Shown here piece after piece: positions 47,410 through 59,113 of a stretch of DNA of 64,000 nucleotides (positions are counted from its first letter, which is position 1; each line of letters starts with the position of its first letter). Source of the stretch: Artemisia argyi (taxonomy: Eukaryota; Streptophyta; Magnoliopsida; Asterales; Asteraceae); assembly GCA_030686995.1 (NCBI GenBank), contig CM060691.1, forward strand, positions 90,517,055 to 90,581,054, in the 5' to 3' direction. The position numbers and the translations under genes were made by a program. The notes beneath the pieces are model-generated. The model had not been told where the DNA came from and searched no databases. It saw only the letters and a program-made list of their open reading frames with translations.

Positions 47410-47995
47410 TTATTCTACAAACCAAACATTCCTCACATACCAAGAGACTCATTCCCACCATCCATTTAAAAAGGAAATCAATGGTTTAGATTAAAAGTAT
47501 TTTAATATTTCACTCATTTTTTATAATTTAAATATCTCTCAAACCGTTAATCGTTAAGCGAAAATAATTACAACATCGCGACAGACATTTAATTATCTTT
47601 CTTTAGAATGACACTTTGATATACTTTAAAAAAATCGTTTTTTCATCTTTTTTTTTCGTGGCCGAAAAAAAATCATATATGATATTACATATCATATCAT
47701 TTATCATATATGATTCTTTCGGCCACGAAAAAAAACGTGAAAAAACGAAAAAAAAAAAAATGTCGAAAATATGTCAAAGTGCCTATCTATAGAAAGATAA
47801 TTATATGACCGTCGTAACGTTATAATTTTTTTCACTTAACGATTAACGGTTTGAAAGATATTAATATTTGGAAAAAAAAAAAAAATGAAATTGGGTTTTT
47901 TAAATTGTTGGAATTAATCTCATCCATTAGATCAAATAAAGATAGAGGGCGGAGATTAGTCGTTTGATATGTAAAAGTTTGGTCCTCAAATGATC
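47410..47995. mobile_element. Foldback (long-palindrome) MITE
   Basis: An imperfect palindrome of nearly 590 bp centred near 47700. Left-arm phrases such as CTCAAACCGTTAATCGTTAA (47535-47555) and CGTGGCCGAAAAAAAATCAT (about 47659) recur inverted on the right (TTAACGATTAACGGTTTGAA and TTTCGGCCACG). The loop is ATCATATATGATATTACATATC. No unambiguous target duplication was found. Confidence 0.6.
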
Positions 47996-48277
47996 TTTTG
48001 CTCTATAAATAAGATATTAAGTTTAAGGAATTTATTTCGTCGTTTTAATTTTTTTATAAATCAATTTGTATAACATGTGCCCGTTTAGCCCATGTCTATT
48101 CTAGCCCATGACTGTTTTAGCCCGTGCCCGTGCCCCGGCGCCTCATCTAGACTCGATTATACATTATCTTTCAAATTATTTTTCACCCGATCACTATTTT
48201 TTAACCAAAAAAAGTCAAGATACCCATTTCTCGTATAGTGTGCAGATTTCATGTGCGAAATGGGTTTTGCAAAATAT

Positions 48278-48535
48278 TACTCCCTCCGTCCCATAATTAT
48301 TGTCCATATATGACTTTTTCAGTCTTTAGCTTTCAAGTTTGACTATAAATATTTTTCTTTGTAATATATATTACTTGATGCAAAATATATAAATAGATTG
48401 AATTTTAAATGTATTTTCATTCGTATAATTTTCATCAAGTATTGTATAATATAAAGAAAAATATTTAAGGTCAAAGTTACAAAATAAAGACTTCAAAAGT
48501 CAAACGCGGACAATAATTATGGGACGGAGGTAGTA
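48278..48535. mobile_element. Stowaway MITE
   Basis: CTCCCTCCGTCCCATAATTATTG at 48280 and its inverse ending GGGACGGAGGTAG at 48533 are the diagnostic Stowaway (Tc1/mariner) ends, flanked by TA on both sides. The body is 254 bp. It is non-coding and depends on a mariner transposase elsewhere. Confidence 0.9.
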
Positions 48536-48552
48536 CTTAATTCCGGTGAAAT

Positions 48553-48929
48553 ATTATATATATACTAAAACCCAAGAGGTTACTGTAGCAAGCACTGTGC
48601 TTGTTACAGTAATTTTTTTTTTTTTTTTTTAGTATTAATGGTCGTTAGTTATTTAACGGCTGTTAACTAATAACCGTTATCTTTAACATTTTTTAAAAAA
48701 ATTTGTATGCACTTTGTCTTTCATCTCAGTGGTTCATTGCAAATTTAGTCCTCAAATAATTTACATAAATAGTCTTTCATGTTATACATCAAGTGAAAAG
48801 TCAGTCCTAGGTAACTAACTTCACGTTAATTAGCTAACGGCAACAAAAGAATTTCGCAGCAATGCGCGGGTACCCAACTCGTAATATACTAAAGGGTAAG
48901 AGGTTACTGTAGCAAGCACTGTGCTTGCT

Positions 48930-48995
<66 letters not shown>

Positions 48996-49465
48996 AGTAT
49001 TAACGGTCGTTAGTTATTTAACGGCTGTTAACTAACGACCGTTATCTTTAACATTTAAAAAAAATTTGTACGCACTTTGTCTTTCATCTCAGTGGTTCAT
49101 TGCAAATTTAGTCCTCAAATAATTTACATAAATGGTCCTTCATGTTATACATCAATTGCAAAATCAGTCCTAGGTAACTAACTTCATGTTAAGTAGCTAA
49201 CGGTAACAAAAGAATTCCGCAGCAACGCGCAGGTACCAAACTCGTATATACTAAAGAGGGGGAGGAAAATAGTGCCGAGCACTGTAGCAGCTACAGTGCT
49301 TGCTACAGTGCTTTGCACAGTAACTTTTTTTTTTGCATCGCGAGATGTACGTTACGCATCGCGAGTTGTACATCACTGTAGCCGCTACAGTAATTTAAAA
49401 AAAAAAAAAAAAAATCTTTCGGTAACACCGCATTCCCGCAACAACGTGCGGGTTTATAAAACTAG
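48553..49465 (+). mobile_element. Tandem Helitron-like non-autonomous units
   Basis: Three head-to-tail units begin TATACTAAA: about 48553-48882, 48883-49245 and 49246-49465. The first two are near-identical (TTACTGTAGCAAGCACTGTG; GGTCGTTAGTTATTTAACGG; final GCGCGGGTAC). The third is shorter and ends with the hairpin CCCGCAACAACGTGCGGG (49435-49452), ten bases, then CTAG (49462-49465), the classical plant Helitron 3' end. Unit 2 contains a (TA)n run (48933-48992). No Rep/helicase gene is present. Confidence 0.6.
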
Positions 49466-49495
49466 TTTTATACTACAAAGCATCATTCAATACAT

Positions 49496-50538
<1,043 letters not shown>

Positions 50539-50724
50539 CCAGCTTTCTTTCTCCAACGACCTGCAGACGATTGTGTGTCCCACTAAAGGCGACCAAGTTC
50601 AGTTTTTTTAACTACACACTTAATAATGAAAACATTAATTTCATTAATAATTAAAATAGTGCATCGACTGAAAACATTACATAAACATCACATAAACATA
50701 AACTTAAATTTCAATTGTAATCCG

Positions 50725-51327
50725 GGTGATCCAAGGTTTGAGAGTTGTTGGAGTCGTAACCGTCGTCGTACGCAAAGTAGTTCGCAAACTTCTCTGCTTC
50801 TAACTGAGCTTCCAACCTGCTCAGCACCCGCTCCTTCTCAGAGTTCTAGCCATCATCATCAGCTGCCACATTTTTCTCAAAATTTAGCTGAAAGTGATCC
50901 AGATGAGGGTGCTGTTGTTGTTGCTCAACAACTCTTGGTGCAGATGAACTTGATGCACCTTACACAACTTGTTGTTGTTGTTGCTCAACTATAGCAGCTT
51001 CCCATTTTCTTCAAAACTCCAACGAATCTTGTTTGCTTTTTGGGCATGTATCTCTGACTCACACAGGCACGCAATGTTTCAACAACGACATGATCTTTGT
51101 GAAATTCATCATACAAAAACTGGTCGATCACAAATTTTCTGTCGTCAGAGATTTGATTGCACTCTGTGTATCGTGTTCTCATTCGTTGTTTGAGTGCCTT
51201 TGCGAGCTCAAACCTATTAATAACTTCGACAATAGCTTCTTGTCAAGCCGTTTCGTCTTTGTCGGCTTGGTTTTTTACCCACTTTTGAAGTTGTTCGACG
51301 GTATGAGGGAGTTTATTACAAGCCATT
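50725..51327 (-). pseudogene. Decayed unidentified protein gene
   Basis: On the minus strand, ATG at 51327 opens MACNKLPHTVEQLQKWV. An internal TGA follows, then a run of charged sequence (RFELAKALKQRMRTRYTEC and DRKFVIDQFLYDEFHKDHV), a Gln-rich stretch with stops or shifts, and a coherent C-terminus KERVLSRLEAQLEAEKFANY followed by an Asp/Asn-rich end at about 50725. The codon pattern is protein-like throughout but the frame is broken several times. I do not recognise the family; a DNA-transposon accessory ORF or a host gene remnant are both possible. Confidence 0.4.
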
Positions 51328-51362
51328 TTGAATTGAAAGAAGTGTGGGATTTTGTGAATTGA

Positions 51363-52072
51363 AGTGTGTAATATGTTGTGTTAATATATGGTATTTATAG
51401 TGTGTTAAATTTATTTTTTTTCTTTTGTATGCAACGGCTAGTATGTTTGATTTTTTTAACCGTTTACAATGGTTATATAAAATTACTTAGCAATGCACAA
51501 GTGAATTCGTACATATTAAATCGATCGACACCACGACCCATTTGAGTTTTTTTTCCTCGGGCGATCGATTAGCCACATAAACATGATCGAGTGACGATCG
51601 ATCGACTTTGTCAATCGTTTGGTCCTTCTGTGAGTAGCCTAAGCCATCAACTAGTATATATCTTTTGTAACATGTGCTTAAAAAAACGTTGCTTTTAGCA
51701 CCTGAGACATGCGGTGAGTCGAAGCTATGAGGTTGTCGCATCGAGATCCTTGATGCATAATCATTACGAAAACCGGCGCTTAATTAACACCTTTGACAAT
51801 TTGGCACCTCACTATTATGGGTCCAAAATAAGAATATTGTGTTCTAAAAAAAAATGGAAAGTAAATGAAAAAAAAAAGAAAAAAAAAAAGAAAAAGTGAT
51901 GAAAAGAAAACAATGTTACCACTCATTTATTTTCTGAAGTATATAAGAAAATGACATCTCACTTTGATCTGAACATTGTGTTGCTACTTTTGAAATGAAA
52001 AAGTGATCAACACTCACCACTTTCGGTCCTTTCCTTTTACTCCCCATTCTCAAAAAATCTTAAGAGTGTGTT
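51363..52072. other. Intergenic, no gene seen
   Basis: AT-rich with A-rich runs near 51850-51897. Short open frames here are low-complexity and not credible. Confidence 0.5.
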
Positions 52073-52442
52073 TGGTTCGGGTAAATTAAAGAGTATTAGA
52101 GTAATTTGAAAGAATTTCACCTCATGCATGTTTGGATGACAACTTGACAAATTTTAAAAGGATAAAAAAGCTACGAGGAAATTTAAACGCTCAAGTTAAG
52201 TGGAGAATTTTAATTGACATAGTACGGAAGCATTAAAGTAATATTTTGGACAACATTGCCCTTTTTAAATTTTGTTGTAATTAAATGAATGAAGGATAAT
52301 TAAGTAATTTACAAGCTTATGACTTTGAATTCTTTGACATATAGTACAGTTAACCAAACATGAGGTTTTGAATTCAATAGAATTTGAATTTTTTTAGAAA
52401 TAAAAATTCCTTAATTTCAATTTACTTGAACGAAACGCCCCT
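52073..52442. mobile_element. Harbinger-like MITE, low confidence
   Basis: The left end AGTGTGTTTGGTTCGGGTAAATTAAA and, inverse, the right end TTTACTTGAACGAAACGCCCCT match approximately, and TAAG occurs at both borders. About 370 bp, non-coding. From 52443 to 53384 there is a T run (about 52630-52663) and no credible gene. Confidence 0.45.
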
Positions 52443-52627
52443 AAGAACATGATATTTTTTCTGCCCCCAAATTCTCTCTATTCTTTACTTTTCACAAACT
52501 TGAAACCTAAAGGGTCATATAGCCCTTTTAATCCACAAATTTTAGCCTTTAATAAAGCCCAAATCAAGTATACCACAAAATAAAGTCGTTTAATTAAATA
52601 AAAACCGTAAATGTCCATTCTTTTATC

Positions 52628-52663
<36 letters not shown>

Positions 52664-53384
52664 CTCGTTCTTCTTAAGCATCTTAAAGGGTCAATTTTGT
52701 ATATATAATTCATCTTTTGCTGCTGCTTTAAGAGCTATTTAAGTATGTGCCTCACGCCCTCACCTACGTGAGGCGTGGGTTACGGCTTTTTGACCCTTAG
52801 GCCTTAGCACAACGGAGAGTTTCACACTTTTTAAAACCCAGGACCCAATAATCTGTAATCATTATTGACACACATAAAGTGTGTCTCTATGACAAGAGTC
52901 ATTAGAGGATATTATGTATGCATGATATTCAATGAACAAGACGACATTGTTTGATCCCTATGGCCAAAATGTTTTGTGGTCAAAGCTTATAATTAGTTTG
53001 CAGAACAGGAAGAATTGAACTACAATTTGATTCATTGTACAAATCACCTAAAAAGAATGGACAGCATATGCACATTCCTATAGTCAAAAAGACTTGATAA
53101 TCCAAACCTGCGAAATATGGACTAATACCATTTGATCCATAAATCACAACTTTTATAGATACGGAATCCTTGAAATTTAAGTTACAACTCGTACCCAAAA
53201 ACACTTTTTGGCAGCAAATCTTCCTAATAAGAGTTTGACTACATCTTTGTTATTCAATACCAAAAAAAATGAAGCTAACAACAAAAAATATAACCTGAAA
53301 CAGAGACAAAATCATATGATTTTGATAATGTCGGATTCATCAATTCTGGTGTCCAAACTCCAAAGTAGACAATGGCTGCAGAAA

Positions 53385-56325
53385 TCACGCTTTCAGTTGT
53401 GCGGCTTCATCTCTCAGTTTACCTTTGCTAACTATATTGCCACCTCCTTGTTGTTGCTCAGACTTCTTTTGTGCTCGAATCATTGCTCGTCTTGCACGTG
53501 GACGCAATTCACGAACTTGTCGAGGTGGCATCACATATGGCTCAAGTGGCTTGTCACCAAACGGGTGTTCGCTGCCTGGGAATATTCTCAGCTTACGATC
53601 TCTGTCCTGTGTGGATAAATAAGGTCTTGATGATTGATGTCGACTTAAAAATACAATAGTACAACCAATATGAGTGACATTAAAGAACAAAACAGAACCC
53701 ATGTGGAACTATCAGTTATTCAAGAGCCCTAGCGACCCAAGTTTTTTTTTGGGTGTTCTATTAAAACAGTAGTTCCAAAATAATTTAAAAAATCATGTTT
53801 CTCAGGGGGAGTTAAACATAAGAGAAACTTAATAATGGACTCACATCACGAAGTTTATTTCTTGGGAGCATGCGAATGACAGCTTTTCGTATGACTTCTG
53901 TCGGATCCTTTGCCATCTGGTCCTTCAAACTCCTTTCCTTGAGGTGCCCAATATACCTGTATACATATCAGACAAGTTATATAAAGAGATCTTAGGATAA
54001 GCATGAGCGCATGAAATAATCATGGGGAGTAGTAGTGGTAACCAAATCGACAAGGCTAGCATGTTGGTCAAATTGGGCAAGTTTTGGTATGGATTGTGTC
54101 ACTTTGGGCTGGCCTAGAAACTTAATATACATTAGAGATAACTAGTTTGTATATATGATGGAAAACCTTATATTACCAATAATGACCTTATATTTTGAGC
54201 AAAATTATATTAAGTACACCTTTAAGCTACTTTATTAGTTTACCCGTGTCAATCCGCTAAGATACAAATCATAGCACAAATCAGCCCATTCATACATAAA
54301 TGGATTATGTTGCCACATCTAGGAAGGAGAATTAGCAGAAATGAAATTTCTAAGATTTGGAACAAAATTCCAGCAGCATTAATCTTTGACAAACATGCTA
54401 GCTTTGAGTTATTCACTAACAGTGATGATAGAGTAATTATTAAAAGTTTACACTTACCCAGTGTGCCATCGGTAAAATTTATCGGTTAGTTTCCTCCCAG
54501 TGACACAGATATCTTTAGCATTAAGGATAACACACATATCCCCATCGTCACGATTCGGGGCATATGTAGGCTTGTCTTTGCCTTGAACCACAGTTGCTAT
54601 TTGAGATGCTAATCTACCTAGGACCTGCATAAATGTTTAGGTAATATTACTTCCCAGAACTTTTCGGGCATGGGCGATAAAGATAATGAACAGAACAATT
54701 ATTCCCATCAATAAAGAACACTTACTTTAATTCAGAAAACCATCGTTTTACAGACCCTAAAAAACTGGAGGGAGGGGGGAGATGAAATAACAGGTTTCAA
54801 TAATGAAAAAAGTTTTCAAAGCGACAAAACTGTCCTTAAAGAAATCACTAATTTCCTAATTTCCTGCACTTTCTTAGTTTCTTTTAAACATTCCCTTGGT
54901 TATACCTCACTCAACTCAACACACATAATCAGCACATTTATTACTTGCCAGATGCTGTAAGTAATAGCATTAAAGATACCACATTAAAGTGACTAGCATG
55001 CATAGTAGAAGGGTAGTAGGGGTGTTATCGGGTCGGGTTAATTCGGTTTTTGGTGTCTCAAAATTTGACCCTAACCCGACCCTATAAGCTATCGGGTTAT
55101 CAGGTTTCGGGTCTCAAAATTTGACCCTAACCCAACATTGTACACATTTTGGTAACTAGATCTGATTTTTGGATTAAATGAGTTTATTGAGTCTAAGCTA
55201 ATAGCGGCAATATGTGATTTTAATAAATCATGTAGTATATATGAGTTATTAGATAAAGTGACAAGAAAACAAAAGTGCGGTAAGGAAAAAAAAAATAAGT
55301 GCAGCATGCTAGATAAAAAATTAACAATGTTCTTTACAGGAATGGAAGTAAAACAATAACAATAACAAGTGAATGATAGCACGCTAGATTTCCGACATAA
55401 GATACTCAAGCGGAGATTGAACTATTATAGCGTAAAGTAGTTTGCATTGTCCTCTTTCATAACAATGAAAGAATAACAATATAATGCAGTAGGCATATGC
55501 CATTTAAACAAAAAAAGTTTTTGGCAGTAGCTAGCCAATTCATGGTACAATTCACAATTCACAACTATGGGTTAGATTTTATTTGGCCTAAAATGAAGAA
55601 AAAAATAGAAAGCCTTGTACATATCATCGGGTAGAACCCGAACCCGATAAAATATGAAAAAATAACCGTAACCCGACCCTATAAGACTATCGGGTTGGTC
55701 GCGTTGACCCGATAAGCCGAGTTGGACCCGAATAAACCCGAACCTATAAGGCTTTATCGGGTTTGGGTCGGGTAACCCCATTCGACACCCCTAAAGGGTA
55801 GTATCCTTCACATAAACAAAGAGAATACAAGACCTTATACTAATTAACACAAACACTCCGACTTTAATCAAGTAACTGCAAAGTTAAGGGAGTTGAAATC
55901 TGAGTCTTTCAAACTTTCGCATATTCGTTAGTATTTTAGTTATAAAAAAAATATCACGTACCTGGCCCTTGGCATCAAAGACTCTCCATCTAAGTCCTTC
56001 CAAATTAATACGCCTAATACCCGCAACCGCTTTCTGCAACAACATTTACACTTTTCAGTTTATACCCATATTCCAAGTTCAATAGACAGACACCATAAAA
56101 CCAATATAATTAATTTTATAAGCAAAACACGTCTAAAAAACTAATGATAAATAGAAACTTAATTCCCTAGTCATCCACAAAAATTAGACTAGTTTATTGC
56201 ATACATATAAATCACAACATCAGACAATAAAAAGAATCGGTTTTAATTTAATCGAAAATTGGAAATGAGAAGTGATAATACTATACCTTAAGGTTACCAT
56301 TAAAAGACTGAGCTGCAACTGACAT
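53385..56325 (-). CDS. uL13m: Mitochondrial ribosomal protein uL13 (L13 family)
   Basis: Five exons give 203 residues: 56287-56325, 55962-56033, 54458-54624, 53845-53956 and 53385-53606, all GT..AG and in phase. Start [13 protein letters not shown]. The L13 fold follows: [76 protein letters not shown] and [21 protein letters not shown] basic plant-specific tail has [16 protein letters not shown]. It closely resembles what I recall of Arabidopsis At3g01790. uL13 is a structural protein of the large ribosomal subunit. There is no long presequence, as in that homologue, so mitochondrial location is inferred from the family. Intron 2 (54625-55961) carries a hAT-type element. Confidence 0.92.
55009..55801. 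mobile_element. hAT-type non-autonomous element in uL13m intron 2
   Basis: Starts TAGGGGTGTTATCGGG at 55017 and ends TTCGACACCCCTA at 55793 (777 bp). It is flanked by a perfect 8-bp duplication AAGGGTAG (55009-55016 and 55794-55801), the hAT length. Subterminal regions are packed with CGGGTT/AACCCG words, probable transposase binding sites. It encodes nothing. Confidence 0.85.
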
Positions 56326-57578
56326 TTTTCCAATTCAATATCTGATCTATGAAATGAAAATTTATCTAAAACCCTACAAGGATCATTTGCTTTCACAACC
56401 TAGGGGTGTGTTCTGTTTGTACGTTTTCGCATGATTCACTTTTGCCCCACTCTATTTGGGCTTTCATCACAGTAAATGGGCCATCCTAGAAAATAAGCCC
56501 AATAGTTCTTCATTTTTTTATTTTTTTTATCTTTAAGAAGGCATGTAAATGTAACTATCGATTTATGCCAAAATCAATGTTAGCCGAAATTATATTGGCT
56601 TATGCTAAAGGTGTTAAATGTAGCAAGATACATTGTATGCAAGATTGATATGAATCTTACCTAATACATTAATTTGGATGCAACTTGTATTTTAATTTGA
56701 ATTGCAACAGGTCATGCATGATGTCAAGTGCTCTACTAAAAAGAATGATCTCTTGCATCAGTAGCATACTATCTCATTCTATTTTCACATAGTGATAGCG
56801 TCTCCTAAAGTATTTTGTGAATCTATTACAGAGTTTGTAGTATATTTCCTAGTCACAAGAGATTAGCATTGTTAATCCTTGTGATTAGAGAAAATATGAA
56901 TGACTGGTCGTTAAATTTGTATGTCATCTTTTATTATATTTCATATTTCTGATGTCACTTTTTAACAAATGGGTGTTACGTTCATATCTATCAACATATG
57001 TTATACGTCAATTACCAAAGATGATGACCAAGACTAAGGGCTTGTTTGTTTAGTTTTTTTATTAAGTCATATTTAATTAAAGTGTCTGTTTAGATATATG
57101 TTGTCTGTTTGTAGATGAATAAATGATTGTTTGTTTTGTGTGCTGAATAAAGTATCTTAATTAGAAAAAAATACGGTTATACATTTTATTTGATATAAGG
57201 TTAAAAAGTGGGAGGGTAAATATGTAAAATTAGAATAAAAGAATGAGTTAATTCAGAGATACTCATTTTCATAGCTTTTTTTAGAAGGTCATATGTTAGT
57301 TTTAAGCAATAAACAAGCATCTATTTGATATTTGATGACTCAAAAAAGCCGAACTTCTTAGAAATAGATTACCATTTTTAACCAAAAGAATCTAGTATCA
57401 ATAAACCATGTCATCTTGTAAGAATGAGACATCGATCATTTCACTAGTTTCATTCTCGAGAAATGATTTATAAATAAAAACATATTTATTTGTATGCCTG
57501 AAATTGTCTTGCAACCAACAAGATGGTGGCACGTCATATCAGACTTAAAATTAGACATGTTTTCAGTCATCATAATCA
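56326..57578. other. Intergenic space between uL13m and MULE2
   Basis: The left part is the presumed uL13m promoter. The rest is AT-rich with no credible gene or clear repeat. Confidence 0.5.
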
Positions 57579-57587
57579 TTTCTTTTA

Positions 57588-57706
57588 AGGTAAAGTCCAT
57601 AAATTAGCAATATACTTTCCCAGTTTTATAGAGTTAGGTAACAAACTATTTTTATTACCAATTTAGTATGTAGAACCTGCTAATTTTCGACAATTTAGTC
57701 ATTATT
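57588..57706 (+). repeat. MULE2 left terminal inverted repeat
   Basis: AGGTAAAGTCCATAAATTAG onward, about 119 bp, matching 63315-63433 inverted with few differences. It lies about 230 bp upstream of the GRF gene start. Confidence 0.92.
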
Positions 57707-57937
57707 ACCGGCCACAACCCAAATACCCAATTTAAATTTCCACGTGTATTATTTATCTTTTAAAAATGCCACCTAGACAATAAACTCGACCCGTGTAACT
57801 TTTATAACCCTATAACCCGACCCACCCTTATTTATTTTACCCTAAATTCAGGTACCCTAATTACCATTTCATTTACACGACACAACAAATTTCCCCAAAT
57901 CCCCAATTTGTAACCCTAATTTAATTGAAACCAAATC

Positions 57938-58333
57938 ATGCCCATCTACCTCCATGATCGAACATGTGATTGTGACCTGCCCGTATTGGTTTTAACATCT
58001 TGGAGACACACTAATCCAGCTAGAAGGTTTCTTGTTTGTCCAAATCGTTACAAACCCATGAGGAAGAAGTGTGCGTTTTGGGATTGGTACGACCCAGAGA
58101 TGGATAGTGATTGGTACAGGATGCAGTTGTACGAGATGTACACCCTTTTGACTCCACAACAAAGAACAAATTTGGAACAAGAGGGCAACCGTCAATGGAG
58201 GATTGGACAACTTGAAGCTGAGCTGTGTGAAAAGAATATGGAATTGCAGAAAAGTTTGAGCAACTTGACTTTTTGGAAGTCAACTTTCTTTGCATTTGCA
58301 GTATGTATGTGTTTGGTATTTGCAGTGAAGTAG
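57938..58333 (+). CDS. MULE2 GRF zinc-finger, membrane-anchored protein (131 aa)
   Basis: One intact exon of 131 codons. Residues 10-53 form a GRF-type zinc ribbon with all four cysteines: C10 and C12 (RTCDCDLP), C34 (NPARRFLVCPN) and C45 (KKCAFWDWYDP). Residues 60-105 are charged and probably helical (MYTLLTPQQRTNLEQEG, IGQLEAELCEKNMELQKSL). Residues about 110-130 are one hydrophobic segment (FFAFAVCMCLVFAVK), suggesting a tail-anchored protein. GRF ribbons in other proteins bind single-stranded nucleic acid. The same architecture occurs in MULE1 at 35441-35843. Convergent with the transposase; role unknown. Confidence 0.82.
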   Translation: MPIYLHDRTCDCDLPVLVLTSWRHTNPARRFLVCPNRYKPMRKKCAFWDWYDPEMDSDWYRMQLYEMYTLLTPQQRTNLEQEGNRQWRIGQLEAELCEKNMELQKSLSNLTFWKSTFFAFAVCMCLVFAVK

Positions 58334-59113
58334 AAGTGTTAGGGCAATGAAAATAGGTTATGTATGATGTAGTTTGGTTGTATTTTGGTTGTATCAGTGT
58401 TGTGTATCAAGTACTTTGCTTTCATCTATGGAATGGTTTGTTTTGCTTTCATATATGGAATGGTTTGTTTTGGTATCTACATACATGATTGCAAATAACT
58501 TGCATTGCATATAGTGTTTTGGTTGTATCAAAAGGCAAGTAGTATAGTGAATGGATGTGTTGTGGTTGTACCAAAGAGTGAACATGTGTAAAAAGTGCAT
58601 TGAAATGCTTTATGCACATGCATTTGACAGCAATAGCATTTACAGCATATCTACCAAACTGCAATTTTTCACATATTACTGCAAAGGGCCACATGACAAA
58701 TGACAAAAGACCAAAGACAAAGACAAAACATTGAATTAAACAAGGCCCTTTGATACAGTCAAGGGGACACCATTCATTAAAGTAGATCTGAAATCAGTAC
58801 AAGTGGGGAACACATCCATTGTTTAATACAAGCATGCTACCAACACAAAAAGATAAGGTTTAGGGTTTGTCAAGCATACATGACTGCAAATAACTTGTAG
58901 CACAAAAGATAAGGTTAATTGTTTTACATCCATGAATGGATCAATATTACTTCTAAAAAGAGAAGCCTTCAAGGGGTAGCATCAGGACTAACATCAAATG
59001 CTTTGTCAGGTGTTGAACCTGAACCTTGTGCATCAAACTTGAACTTCTTTCCCTGCATCATCTTGATCCTCTCTGATCTTCCTCTCTGTTTATAATAGAT
59101 CCTGTTTTCTTGA
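58334..59113. other. MULE2 space between convergent 3' ends
   Basis: The left part is AT-rich with repeated phrases such as ATGGAATGGTTTGTTTT (58428 and 58456). The right part, 58969-59113, can still be read on the minus strand as the likely original transposase C-terminus in another frame. Confidence 0.6.

Noticed and set aside
51714..51899. Small frame ending in poly-lysine
   Set aside because: Ends in an A-rich run; no conserved content.
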